A stretch of DNA of 32,452 nt from Flavobacterium enshiense DK69 (GCF_000498495.1 NZ_AVCS01000040.1:1-32452), one strand, 5' to 3'; positions 16,979 through 25,890 are shown, counted from the first letter of the stretch. Translations and numbers: made by a program. The notes: generated from the sequence alone by a model not told the origin.

Positions 16979-17161
16979 ATGGAAAACAAAGTGAAATCGG
17001 GTAAAGAGATATTGGATGATTTTTTTGAAAATATTGAAAATATCCCAGACGTAGATAAAGATATTGCAAAAATGTTAGCAAACTTGTATCGTCAAAACAA
17101 GTTAACTGATACCAATGTGAAAAACGAAATTTCTAATTTACCAAAGAAAGATGTCAATTAA
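16979..17161 (+). CDS. 60-residue acidic protein between nuclease and ATPase
   Basis: Unknown small protein, acidic in its first half (ILDDFFENIENIPDVDKDIAKML) and helical throughout, with a lysine-containing tail. It begins 6 nt after the small GIY-YIG stop, and its last 11 nt overlap the start of the ATPase gene, so it is embedded in a three-gene unit. Size, charge and position suit an adaptor, an inhibitor or an antitoxin-like partner of its neighbours; there is no motif to choose between them. Confidence 0.7.
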   Translation: MENKVKSGKEILDDFFENIENIPDVDKDIAKMLANLYRQNKLTDTNVKNEISNLPKKDVN

Positions 17162-19580
17162 AATAAACAACCTGAAAATTAAAGGTATTAGAGGAGCAAT
17201 AGATACTTTAGAATTGCCTTTAAACGGAAAATCAATTTTACTCTATGGTGATAATGGTACTGGAAAAAGTAGTATTTCAGATGCTATAGAATGGTTTTAC
17301 ACTAATAAAATCAAACATTTATCAACTCCCGAAATTGATACAAATGATGCCATTAGAAATGCAAAACTTTTGGAAGTAGAAACCTCAGAAGTAAGTATAT
17401 CATATACAAATTCAACTTTAGATTCTGTAAAAACATTATCATTTAAAAATGGTAAATTAGTTCAAAAAGGTTCAAATACAAGTGAAGAATTCAAAAAATA
17501 TCTTGACGATTCAGAAAAAGAAAATCTAATTTCTCGCTATCAATTCATTAGAAATTTTGTTGATAGTACTAAAGGTGAAAAATTAAAACACCTCTCTGAT
17601 ATTATTGGATTTGAACAAGTTACTAAAATAAAAGCTGTTTTACAAAAATCGGTTTCTAATGCAAAGGGATTGTTAAAAGCTCAAAATTTTGAATCACAAA
17701 TAAATAGCCAAAAGCAGATTTTAATTGATAAGTTGGGTGCATCAATTACCCAAGAGAAAAATTTATTTGATACAATTAATGAGAAAATTAAAAAATTAAA
17801 TACTGGTATTGAAGTAACATCATTTGAAGATATTAATCGTTTACTTGTTTATTTAAATAAAGATGTAAATGCAGATCAACAATTTGAATTAAAGTTTCTT
17901 GAAGATTCAAGGAATGCTTTGATGCTTTTAAATAGTGAAGTTAAATTATTAGACGAAGAGTACTCAAAGTATTATTCCGAGTTTGATATCATTGCAAATG
18001 ATGTTGAAGCTATAAAACAAACTTTTTTTGAAGATTTACTTAAAGCAGGAACAAAAATTTTATCTAATAAATATCTCAAAGAAGATAATTGTCCTTTGTG
18101 TTTGCAAACAAAAAATTCGGATGAATTGCTTTCCGAAATTAAAAACAGATTAGCAGAAATTGAAGAATCTTCAAAGAAAAAAGAAAAGTTCAAAATATCA
18201 TTAGATAGTGTAAAGGGAATTGCTGTCGAAAGAATTAAAAGATTGGATGTTTTATTGAATAATAGTCAAATAGATAAAGAAGAAAATAAAGTTGTCAAAG
18301 ACGGCTTGAATGCTATTAAAACTAAAATTCAAAGTTATAAGAACACCGCTGATATTAAAGTTACTTCAGGGGAAAAATTACCTGTTTTAGACATACTCAA
18401 ATTTGTAGAGGAGGATTTCGAATTTTTAAAAGTAATAAATGACAGAATTTTTAAAATTCAAGAAGCTCAAAAAGGAGAATCAACTACAGTTTTATTTTCC
18501 AATATCACAGCCTCAAAAGATGCCTTTTTGAATATTAAAAAGTATGAATCACACAAGATAATTTTAGAAAATCAGCAAAAATCATTTGAGCTGATTTATG
18601 AAGAATTTGAAAAAAAGCAAAAACAAGGCCTTGATAACTTTATTAATTCTTTCTCTGTAAAAATTAATGAATATTATCAGTTTATGAATCCTGATGAACC
18701 TTTTCAGGATATTGAAATTATTACAAAAGGTGAGGCTGATGAATTAGATGGTCTTACTATCAAATATAAGTATAATGATAAATGGGAAATTAATCCATTA
18801 AAGCATTTTAGCGAATCACATTTGAACTGTCTAGGATTATCGTTTTTTTTAGCATCTGTTGATGCTTTTAATAATGAAAATGATTTTATTATACTAGATG
18901 ATGTAATTTCTAGTTTTGATTCAAATCATAGGAGGAGGTTTGCCGATTTACTTTTCGATAAGTTTTCGAAGCATCAAATTATATTGTTGACACACGAAAA
19001 AGAATGGTTTGATAATATTATTAGCCCTAAAGCAAAAAATAAAGGATGGATAGTTAATGAAATTAAGTGGACAGAAACTAAAGGAACACATCTTAAAGAA
19101 AAACCAAGTGATTTAAAAGAATCAATTTTATATCAATTAGCCGAGGGAAATACCGAAAATATTGGTAATCCAATGCGAAAATATTTAGAGCATTTTTTAA
19201 AAGACATTGCCCTGAATCTTGAGGCTAAATTGAGTTTCAAATATAATGATTCTAATGAGCACAGAATGCCTTATGAGCTACTTATGTCGATTAGGTCTGA
19301 AATTAAAAAATCAAGTACAGAATTAAAAAGTCATTACCCGCTATTGGATAGAATTGAAAGTTCTGCTTTATTTGGGAATGCACTTTCTCATGATAATCCT
19401 ATAAAGGCAAGTTCTGGAGATATTAATTCTTTTTGGGCTGATATTGTAGAATTAGAAAAATTATTTATTTGTCAAGAAGCAAATTGTAAGCGTCCAAAAG
19501 TTAGCTTGCTAAATTATGATACCGTAGCTCAAAAAATTCGCTGTGGTTGTGATACTACAAAATATGATTGGAAAAGATAA
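17151..19580 (+). CDS. Rad50/SMC-like AAA ATPase with zinc hook
   Basis: 809 residues. Walker A is GDNGTGKSS (G33-S41). Long coiled-coil arms flank a CPLC hook (C314-C317), and the C-terminal lobe has the ABC-type Walker B ILDDV (D583-D584) with D-loop SSFDSN and an LLTHEKEWFD switch segment near residue 618. The last 40 residues carry two more Cys pairs (C774/C779 and C798/C800), a probable second zinc site. This is the RecF/Rad50-type ATPase frequent in defence loci; unlike RloC it has no visible HNH domain, so a separate nuclease (the small GIY-YIG protein) would supply cutting. Codon choice is noticeably AT-rich from here to about 22041. Confidence 0.85.
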   Translation: MSIKINNLKIKGIRGAIDTLELPLNGKSILLYGDNGTGKSSISDAIEWFYTNKIKHLSTPEIDTNDAIRNAKLLEVETSEVSISYTNSTLDSVKTLSFKNGKLVQKGSNTSEEFKKYLDDSEKENLISRYQFIRNFVDSTKGEKLKHLSDIIGFEQVTKIKAVLQKSVSNAKGLLKAQNFESQINSQKQILIDKLGASITQEKNLFDTINEKIKKLNTGIEVTSFEDINRLLVYLNKDVNADQQFELKFLEDSRNALMLLNSEVKLLDEEYSKYYSEFDIIANDVEAIKQTFFEDLLKAGTKILSNKYLKEDNCPLCLQTKNSDELLSEIKNRLAEIEESSKKKEKFKISLDSVKGIAVERIKRLDVLLNNSQIDKEENKVVKDGLNAIKTKIQSYKNTADIKVTSGEKLPVLDILKFVEEDFEFLKVINDRIFKIQEAQKGESTTVLFSNITASKDAFLNIKKYESHKIILENQQKSFELIYEEFEKKQKQGLDNFINSFSVKINEYYQFMNPDEPFQDIEIITKGEADELDGLTIKYKYNDKWEINPLKHFSESHLNCLGLSFFLASVDAFNNENDFIILDDVISSFDSNHRRRFADLLFDKFSKHQIILLTHEKEWFDNIISPKAKNKGWIVNEIKWTETKGTHLKEKPSDLKESILYQLAEGNTENIGNPMRKYLEHFLKDIALNLEAKLSFKYNDSNEHRMPYELLMSIRSEIKKSSTELKSHYPLLDRIESSALFGNALSHDNPIKASSGDINSFWADIVELEKLFICQEANCKRPKVSLLNYDTVAQKIRCGCDTTKYDWKR

Positions 19581-19603
19581 ATAACCAATAACTATTCAAT
19601 ATT

Positions 19604-21007
19604 ATGCAATCCTATTTCGGACATATTTACATCCCAAAGTGCCAAAAAATAAAATTAGAATCAGAATCGGTAGACAACTTTGCTGAAGAAGAATATGAAC
19701 TTATTGAAGGGGTTCGTCTTTTTATGGAAGGTGACGAGTTTTGGATAGAGGCAGCTATCGAAATGTATGGTGTAGAACAGTACAATTTGATAAAGGGCGC
19801 TTTTACTGGCTTAGGATATGTTACATTATTGGAATGTAATGTAATAGGTTTGGGAAATGGTGTAGGGGGTAATGAAACTAAAATAAGTTGCAAATATGTT
19901 TTAACAGGTATTCAAATTGACAACGAAGAGCATTTGAATTTCACACAACTTTCAGTTACAATGCCTTCTTTAAGAGGTTGGTTTGATAAAACAATCTTCA
20001 AGCAAGTAAATATTTTTGATGATACAATTTCATTGGTTAAACATGATTCTATTCCGTTAGCGAGTTTTGATAACTTTAGCTTAGAAGCTTTTTTCTCTAT
20101 CAGCCAAAGTCTAAATAGAGAATCGGGGCTAAAAGTCAATGATGCTGTGACATTAAAAATTAAAGCAACAAAGGATAGATTATCTCTTTGGGAGTTTATC
20201 GATATCTACAAAAAGTTCAAAAAATTTTTAGCGTTCATAGGTATATTTGACAAAGACTGTGATTATTTCATATTCTTAGACGAGGAGGTGAAATATGAAA
20301 AAAGGGATGATTTAGTTCCAATGAAGTTTTTTAGGGAGCAATACAATTTCAAAAACAATGGGGTTGATGCAATTAAAAAAGTGAAATATGATTTCATTGA
20401 AAAAGATATAGAAACTGTTTTAACTAAATGGTACAATCTAAATGATTTGTCAGACAGTATTGATTTGGTTTTGGAAAAATACCTACAAGCAAAGCTAAGT
20501 TTAGAAAGTTTCTTCTTAAATAGCTGCTTTGCAATCGAAATATACCACAGAAGATTTAAAAAGAACGAAAGATATCCAAAGGCTGAATTCAGAAGAATAA
20601 AAAAGGAAATTCTCTCGAATATTAAAGACGAAGAAGCAAATAAATTCTTTGAAGAAAAATTAGCGCATGCAAATGAACCATCATTTAGAGAGCGTTTGGA
20701 AAGCTTGAATGAAGACTTTCAGATGGTGTTACCGCTAACAATGGATACCAATAGCCTAATAAAAGGAATTGTAAATACTCGTAATCACATTGTTCATAGA
20801 AGTTCAAGCAAAGGGATTATTTCAGGATTGGAACTCTATTACGCTTCATTTTATTTAGAGGCACTTACAAAACTTTGTGTGTTTAAAGAGCTTGGATTCA
20901 GTCAATGGCATATACTTACAATATTTTCGAATTCAAGAGATCAAATTGAAAGTATGTATCACTTTAATAAAAGATTACAAACTGGAATTAAAAAAGAAAA
21001 AGCTTGA
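19604..21007 (+). CDS. ApeA-like HEPN protein (abortive-infection RNase candidate)
   Basis: 467 residues. The N-terminal 230 residues are beta-rich with a GW(F) element (SLRGWFDKTIF) like the ApeA N-terminal domain. The C-terminal half is all-helical and contains RNHIVH (R393-H398), the Rx4H catalytic motif of HEPN RNases. Known ApeA proteins give single-gene phage defence, probably by RNA cleavage that stops growth. It follows the ATPase gene by 23 nt and overlaps the next start by one base (TGATG), so it may be stand-alone defence or work with its neighbours. The family call is from motif and architecture by eye. Confidence 0.72.
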   Translation: MQSYFGHIYIPKCQKIKLESESVDNFAEEEYELIEGVRLFMEGDEFWIEAAIEMYGVEQYNLIKGAFTGLGYVTLLECNVIGLGNGVGGNETKISCKYVLTGIQIDNEEHLNFTQLSVTMPSLRGWFDKTIFKQVNIFDDTISLVKHDSIPLASFDNFSLEAFFSISQSLNRESGLKVNDAVTLKIKATKDRLSLWEFIDIYKKFKKFLAFIGIFDKDCDYFIFLDEEVKYEKRDDLVPMKFFREQYNFKNNGVDAIKKVKYDFIEKDIETVLTKWYNLNDLSDSIDLVLEKYLQAKLSLESFFLNSCFAIEIYHRRFKKNERYPKAEFRRIKKEILSNIKDEEANKFFEEKLAHANEPSFRERLESLNEDFQMVLPLTMDTNSLIKGIVNTRNHIVHRSSSKGIISGLELYYASFYLEALTKLCVFKELGFSQWHILTIFSNSRDQIESMYHFNKRLQTGIKKEKA

Positions 21008-22041
21008 TGTTTGATTTACTAAAAATATCGGTAGAAGAGCCGGCAAAACTTAGGAAGTTTATTTTTTTTACACTTAAATTCATTTTGAGTGCCATAATAA
21101 CTTCAAAGATGTATTCATTTATTTTTGGTGAATATGAACTAATAGATTTTACGGTACCTCAATTTTGGAATGATTTCTTTCTGTTTGTAATAAGTGGTGA
21201 AATAATTAAAGTTTTCTTTTTATACCAAGTCACAAAGTTTGTTGTTTTTGATTTTGTTGGTGGCATACTGGATATGATTTTTGAGTATGTTTCAAAAAAG
21301 ATTTATAATGTTTTTTATAATAATAACGATGATGAATTTTTAAAAATAATCTTAAAAATGTTAGGTGTCATTATTACGAATAAACAAACCCAAAAAAATG
21401 AGGCAGGAAGTAATTTTGATGAGTTTTATGACCTATTTCATTCATACCCTGAAAGTGAAACTAAAGCAGAGATAAAATCAATCAAAAGGTCTTTAATGAA
21501 TGAAACACTGCATTCATATTTTACTTTCATTATCATCTATTTTTTTATTTTGGATATTGGAAAATCGGATTGGTTTACTGGTATATTAATCTTAGGATTT
21601 TTATTTAATATTCTTGGTTACATATTTGTGTATATTTTAATTGAATATTTTAATAAAAATGTGAGCGATATTCAGAATGCTTTGCAAGTAATGAATGCTG
21701 ACAAAAAAGTAAAGTCTTTTTTAAACGATTATCATATTTCATTTACCGAACCCATGGGAGCTCTTGATAATAAATTATCCAAACTTTTTATTTTAAGGGG
21801 TAAAGAATGTGCTTTAGATATACATCCTAGAAAAACATTGGTCACAGATGAAAATATTCAAAGAGGTATTCGACAAGCAATAAAACATAACCGTGAGAAA
21901 CTTATTTTAATTTCTGATAAACAGCTAACCAACGATGCCAAAAAGGTAATAGATGGCAATGCTTTTGAAGTCCAGTTTATTCACTTTAAAGATTATGATA
22001 CTTTAAATAACAAATTAGAAAAATTGTTTTTCGGAAAATAA
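21007..22041 (+). CDS. Multi-pass membrane protein with Mrr-like C-terminal segment
   Basis: 344 residues from ATG 21007, which overlaps the previous stop as TGATG; a TTG one codon earlier is less likely. Hydrophobic segments at about residues 17-38, 55-75, 174-190 and 194-215 predict four membrane passes, with a cytoplasmic C-terminal domain. That tail (KLILISDKQLTNDAKKVIDGNAFEVQFIHF) reads like the final beta-alpha-beta part of Mrr-type PD-(D/E)xK folds, but I do not find a convincing D...ExK set, so it is perhaps an inactive or sensing version. Coupling to the HEPN gene suggests a membrane partner or effector. Confidence 0.68.
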   Translation: MFDLLKISVEEPAKLRKFIFFTLKFILSAIITSKMYSFIFGEYELIDFTVPQFWNDFFLFVISGEIIKVFFLYQVTKFVVFDFVGGILDMIFEYVSKKIYNVFYNNNDDEFLKIILKMLGVIITNKQTQKNEAGSNFDEFYDLFHSYPESETKAEIKSIKRSLMNETLHSYFTFIIIYFFILDIGKSDWFTGILILGFLFNILGYIFVYILIEYFNKNVSDIQNALQVMNADKKVKSFLNDYHISFTEPMGALDNKLSKLFILRGKECALDIHPRKTLVTDENIQRGIRQAIKHNREKLILISDKQLTNDAKKVIDGNAFEVQFIHFKDYDTLNNKLEKLFFGK

Positions 22042-22078
22042 TTAAAAGTTTTAATGACCATCTAGGTTTAAATAGCCA

Positions 22079-22161
22079 TTATCTCATTCAGCTGCACAAA
22101 AACAGTCTTTAGTCCAAGTGTTCCTAAAGCCTCTTCTTTGTTTGCTTCATTTCGCTAATTT
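22079..22161. repeat. 83 bp direct repeat, copy 1
   Basis: Matches 23454-23536 at 78 of 83 positions. It contains a conserved inverted pair CTTTAG...CTAAAG (22107-22112 and 22124-22129). It ends 56 bp before the 22218 gene. Confidence 0.8.
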
Positions 22162-22217
22162 CTATTTCTAAAAGACTTCCCGTATATTTATTTGAAATTA
22201 GTATAGACGGGTATTTT

Positions 22218-23351
22218 ATGAACACAAAGGAATTCACACGGAATGAATTTTACGATTTAGTTTGGGCAACACCAGTATCAAAACTAATCCTAGAGTATGC
22301 AATATCAAATGATGGCTTTAAAAAGCTTTGCAAGCAATTTGAAATCCCTATGCCAAATAGCGGATATTGGGGAAAATTGAAATTCAACAAGGAGGTTATA
22401 AAGGAAAACCTCAATGCAAACTTTAGCGGAGAAGACAAAATAGTCTTAACAATAAGAGAAGAAGGAAATCCAATAAACGTAGACCAAACTCCACTTACGA
22501 TAAGAACCAAAGAAATACAGAATGACATTAAAGCTCCGCTAACAGTACCGGATCGTTTATATAAACCAGATATTTTAATTCAAAATACCAAATTCGTAGA
22601 TGAAAAAAGAAAAACAGACCATTATTACAGGCCTGAAAAATTAGATACGGTATCTATTTATGTTGAAGAAGGTAATTATAGTAGAGCCTTAAGGATAATG
22701 GATGCGTTTATAAAATTACTTAGATACAGAGGGCATAGTTTTAGGAGAGATAGGAATAATTACGGTCCTCGTATAGTGGTAAATGATGTAGAATTTCATT
22801 TTTCAATTCGAGAAAAAACTAAAAGAATACCGTCTACTAAACTCTATGAATCATCTACATATGTTCCTACAGGTATTTTGATTTTGAAAATAGGTGAAAG
22901 CTATAAAGCACAGGAGTGGAGTGATGGTTCTATTAAATTAGAAAACCAATTAGCTAAAATAGTGGCTAAAATAGAACTAGAAGCGCAAAAAGAATTAGAA
23001 TGGCGTGAAGAATGCAGATTGAGCCGTATAAAAAGGGAAGAGCAGGAAGAAATAAGAAGACAGTTCCAAAAATTACGGGATAGTGAATTACAAAGAACAA
23101 AAGAATTATTTAGTGATGCGATATATCATAACAAAGCTAGGATAATTCGAGAATATTTGAATGAGATAGAGAGCAGTGCTTTACAACATGATAAACTTAC
23201 AGCAGAGTTACAAGAGTGGTTAAAATGGGCAAAAGCCAAAGCAGATTGGTTTGATCCAATGATAAAAAAGGAAGATGAATTATTAAATGAGGTTGATAAA
23301 GAAGAACTTATCACTACTAAAAAAACAAATAATAGTATTTATAGATTCTAA
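22218..23351 (+). CDS. Conserved protein with HTH-like N-terminus and coiled-coil tail
   Basis: 377 residues. The first 60 (FTRNEFYDLVWATPVSKL, ISNDGFKKLCKQFEIPMPNSGYWGK) match a widespread N-terminal module of unknown proteins on mobile elements that reads like a helix-turn-helix with a terminal GYW. The middle (about 150-240) is an alternating alpha/beta region with GHSFRRDRNN, and residues 240-345 are a highly charged coiled coil ending in a WLKWAKAKADWFDP motif. No catalytic residues stand out. It lies between two copies of an 83 bp repeat, as if it moved or duplicated with its upstream region. Function unknown; DNA binding is plausible. Confidence 0.75.
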   Translation: MNTKEFTRNEFYDLVWATPVSKLILEYAISNDGFKKLCKQFEIPMPNSGYWGKLKFNKEVIKENLNANFSGEDKIVLTIREEGNPINVDQTPLTIRTKEIQNDIKAPLTVPDRLYKPDILIQNTKFVDEKRKTDHYYRPEKLDTVSIYVEEGNYSRALRIMDAFIKLLRYRGHSFRRDRNNYGPRIVVNDVEFHFSIREKTKRIPSTKLYESSTYVPTGILILKIGESYKAQEWSDGSIKLENQLAKIVAKIELEAQKELEWREECRLSRIKREEQEEIRRQFQKLRDSELQRTKELFSDAIYHNKARIIREYLNEIESSALQHDKLTAELQEWLKWAKAKADWFDPMIKKEDELLNEVDKEELITTKKTNNSIYRF

Positions 23352-23453
23352 TTTTGAGGAAAAAATAAAATAAAATATTTTAATCATTTCCCAACGCTCT
23401 AAAAAAAATTACTGTCACAGTTTTGAAATAGAGATTATGAAGATGCTCTTAAA

Positions 23454-23536
23454 TTATCTCATTCAGCTGCACAAAAACAGTCTTTAGTCCTAGTATTCCT
23501 AAAGCCGGTTCTTTGTTTGCTTCATTTCACTAATTT
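23454..23536. repeat. 83 bp direct repeat, copy 2
   Basis: Second copy, ending 10 bp before the 23547 ATG. The five differences from copy 1 leave the CTTTAG/CTAAAG stem intact, which suggests an operator or an RNA hairpin shared by the two genes. Confidence 0.8.
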
Positions 23537-23546
23537 TAAGTAAAAA

Positions 23547-23888
23547 ATGGAAAATCCTTTTGAACTGTTTTTAGAAAGACTCGACAGAATTGAAAAAGCA
23601 ATCGAAAAGCTTAGCGTCAAAGAACCTTCTCCCTCTACTGACGAATTATTGAATGTAGATCAAATAGCAGCATATTTATTGCTAGCAAAATCTTCAATCT
23701 ATGGTTTAACTGCAACTAGCAAAATACCACATTATAAATATGGTAAAAAACTATATTTCAAGAAATCGGAAATTGATGATTGGATATTAGCCAAACGAAT
23801 AAAAACGATGGATGAAATAGAACAGGAAGCAATGGAATATATTAGAAACAGACCAAGATTTATCTCTTCAAGTAAACATAAAAAGTAG
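23547..23888 (+). CDS. Excisionase-like helix-turn-helix protein
   Basis: 113 residues. A short coiled N-terminus (RLDRIEKAIEKLS) precedes the DNA-binding unit at residues 35-80: LNVDQIAAYLLLAKSSIYGLTATSKIPHYKYGKKLYFKKSEIDDWI, the classic excisionase/MerR-like plan with the wing Y-K-YGKKLYF. Likely a transcriptional regulator or recombination directionality factor for the element. The duplicated 83 bp sequence upstream of this gene and of the 22218 gene is an obvious candidate binding site. It lies 23 nt from the edge of the inserted cassette on its right. Confidence 0.83.
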   Translation: MENPFELFLERLDRIEKAIEKLSVKEPSPSTDELLNVDQIAAYLLLAKSSIYGLTATSKIPHYKYGKKLYFKKSEIDDWILAKRIKTMDEIEQEAMEYIRNRPRFISSSKHKK

Positions 23889-23926
23889 GATTGTAAATAA
23901 AAACAACTACTGTTAGCAGCAGGTTT

Positions 23927-24811
23927 TTAGTCTATTCCAAGTTTTTTATGCATTTCTCGCCACTCTTTTCCAAATTCAATAATTTCGAGTGCTGCTTTCC
24001 GCTTATCTTCAGGCAAACATTCTATACAGGTTGGATATTGGATGCCTTTGTAATGCGTATTACATTTTGGGCATAGTTCCATTTTGTGTAAATCATAGCT
24101 AGATGCACATTTTCTACAAGCAGTTATTGTATCTTCAAAGGAAAGATATTTAATGTTATCATTTAAATATTGTAAAAATGCTTCTTTCTCAATCGTTTCA
24201 GCGTCTTTATTCTTTGCGCTATCTCTTTGCAACCAATACCTAACATTTGATAGATTATTCTTATTTCTCCATTTATCCTTTGACACAAAACACTTATCTC
24301 GAACTTCGTATGCTTCCTCATTTTCATAAAAAATAGAAATGAGCTCATTTACCGATTTATAAACTGCTTCATCAAATTCGTGCTTACAGTCCGCGCAACG
24401 ATATTTTGGCGTTTTTCTCACCCTTTCGCTAGGATTTTTACCCTTACAATTTGGGCATAAAGGAACGGGCACATAGTCGTAATTTTTTAGTACGTAATTA
24501 CTAAATTCAGATTTATCAATTTCGGGATTGCTATTCATGTATTCTTTAGCATATCCACGTGTTATTTCTCTTATATATTCGGTGTGTTTTCTTGGATGAG
24601 AAAGATGCTGTATTGTTAATATCTCTTTACTACTACATATTTGACATTTGTCTTTAATAAATTTAGACCTTCTTTCTTTCCAGTCTTTTGTATGCCAAGA
24701 ACGTTGTCCTTCTTTGAAGTCATTCCAAAATTCTGCTTTTGCGAGTTCTAATGAAATTTCGCCATTTGCCAATTTGTCCCTTAGCTCTATGAGTTCGTTA
24801 TATGTCAACAT
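23927..24811 (-). CDS. Zinc-ribbon, HNH-like protein (cassette gene)
   Basis: 294 residues with at least five CxxC pairs. Residues 45-75 (WKERRSKFIKDKCQICSSKEILTIQHLSHPRKH) resemble the start of an HNH endonuclease, with CxxC followed by an H-L-S-H. Two further ribbons lie at about 118-145 (CPNCKGKN...CADC) and 233-265 (CRKCASS...CPKCNTHY...CIEC). I cannot confirm the last catalytic His/Asn, so nuclease activity is uncertain; zinc-dependent nucleic acid binding is safer. It is the sole gene of an array-type cassette, oriented against the surrounding element genes. Confidence 0.7.
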   Translation of the reverse strand: MLTYNELIELRDKLANGEISLELAKAEFWNDFKEGQRSWHTKDWKERRSKFIKDKCQICSSKEILTIQHLSHPRKHTEYIREITRGYAKEYMNSNPEIDKSEFSNYVLKNYDYVPVPLCPNCKGKNPSERVRKTPKYRCADCKHEFDEAVYKSVNELISIFYENEEAYEVRDKCFVSKDKWRNKNNLSNVRYWLQRDSAKNKDAETIEKEAFLQYLNDNIKYLSFEDTITACRKCASSYDLHKMELCPKCNTHYKGIQYPTCIECLPEDKRKAALEIIEFGKEWREMHKKLGID

Positions 24812-24861
24812 ATTAATTCTTTGTTATTTGTTTTATACACGTACTGTGAGTTTAACTTGCT

Positions 24862-24995
24862 GCTAATGTGATCCCGCCGGCTTTGTGGAGTTGTGGAGTT
24901 TTATTCCTAAACCAGTCCATCAAAACTGCTGTCAAATATATAAAATTACATTAAAATTTTGCCTAAAACCCCAATTTCAAACAACTGCTGTTACC
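24862..24995. repeat. Diverged attC-like repeat of the inserted cassette
   Basis: Starts GCTAATGTGATCCCGCCGG and ends CTGCTGTTACC. Arms GTGGAGTTTTA and TAAAACCCCAA pair. CAAATATA (24933-24940) reads TATATTTG on the minus strand, facing the 23927 gene, as in the outer array. Confidence 0.65.
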
Positions 24996-25116
24996 GGTAG
25001 TTTTGTGCAATTCGGGTGCTTGGGTCATGGGGTGTGTTGGTTTTGTATTTATTATAGTAATTGTAAAAGGGTAATTTAAAAGCATACCTATCCCAAACTT
25101 CACAAAGCCAGCCGGG
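24994..25116. repeat. Hairpin 2: attC-like arms in reverse orientation
   Basis: CCGGTAGTTTTGTG near 24995 pairs with CACAAAGCCAGCCGG near 25101-25115. The arm sequence is the reverse orientation of the array repeat, so it may be an inverted relative of the preceding copy. Confidence 0.5.
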
Positions 25117-25182
25117 AACAACAATTGTAACCCCCTGCACATAACACCTTCTTACTTAAAAATCACGAACCATCATCATACA

Positions 25183-25278
25183 CGATTGTCGGTGGCTCCA
25201 GGGCAACATTTTTGGCAGCTTCCATCGCATCACCCGGCTACCAAAAATACCGCCCTTCACCACCGCCTTTAACAAGCG
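25183..25278. repeat. Hairpin 3
   Basis: CGATTGTC, GGTGG and GGGCAACATTTTTGGCAGC pair with GCTACCAAAAATACCGCCC, CCACC and AACAAGCG. The AAC/GGT differences all become G-U on the minus strand. Confidence 0.55.
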
Positions 25279-25360
25279 TCGTTTTTTAGAAGAAAATTTT
25301 AGGCAAAATCCATTTCAGAAGAAGTTTCCGTTTCCTGTTTTTAGCTTCTTTGTGTTTAAA

Positions 25361-25481
25361 GCGGTAGTAATAGTTTTGGCTTTGTAAGTGCTGTCCATTT
25401 TTCATAACACTATCCCCAGTAAACTGAGCCTGCGACTTTCAACTCAAGTAAACAGCACCCACAAAACCAAAAGCACCCCGC
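25361..25481. repeat. Hairpin 4
   Basis: TTTTGGCTTTGTAAGTGCTG pairs with the arm at 25448-25474 (CAGCACCCACAAAACCAAAA), with an outer GCGG/CCGC. Five C/T and A/G differences are all minus-strand wobbles. Confidence 0.55.
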
Positions 25482-25671
25482 ATAAGTATTGTTTCTTTAT
25501 TTGTCAGTAGCATTGCCGTAATTGGTTTCACGCCAGCTCAATGCCTTACCATTCCATAACACAAAACTGTGATGCACTTCTCACATTTCACTATTCACTT
25601 GTAAAGGCATCAAGCCGGCATAAAACCAATCAGAAGACCTTTCGTTTACAAATAAAGAAACAATACCCATG
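25481..25671. repeat. Hairpin 5, the longest of the chain
   Basis: Outer arms GTATTGTTTCTTTATTTGT (from 25486) and its exact complement ending near 25667. Inner arms at 25521-25549 and 25601-25630 pair over about 29 bp, with five differences that are all minus-strand G-U, and a one-base bulge. Confidence 0.65.
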
Positions 25672-25699
25672 TTTCCGCTACTGCCACCGCACTAGGAGT

Positions 25700-25796
25700 G
25701 GTTTACAGTTGTTTTTTGGAGATGCCTTTCCTTTTCAGAACACCACTTATAATTTTCATTTCATAAGTAGCCGTAGGCATCCCCAAAAATCAAACC
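25700..25796. repeat. Hairpin 6
   Basis: GGTTT and TTTTTGGAGATGCC pair with GGCATCCCCAAAAA and AAACC. ACTTAT/ATAAGT pair inside the loop. Confidence 0.5.
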
Positions 25797-25801
25797 CTAA
25801 G

Positions 25802-25890
25802 AAAGAGTATCAAATTTCGGTTCAGGTTGAAAGCATTTCTAATTGCTTCCATTTTGGTATTTCAACCTGCCCCAAAATTCGATACCCTTT
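25802..25890. repeat. Hairpin 7
   Basis: AAAGAGTATC, AAATTTCGG and CAGGTTGAAA pair with TTTCAACCTG, CCAAAATTC and GATACCCTTT. Most differences are minus-strand wobbles apart from one TT/GG mismatch. Confidence 0.55.

Larger units (their letters stand above)
23912..24995. mobile_element. Array-type cassette inserted inside the element
   Basis: Bounded by AACAACTACTGTTA (23902-23915) and AACAACTGCTGTTA (24980-24993), 13 of 14 identical, the direct repeat expected when a cassette enters at a GTT site. It contains one minus-strand gene plus one attC-like hairpin, just like the outer array. Removing it would restore ...CTGTTA-CCGGTAG. Confidence 0.65.
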
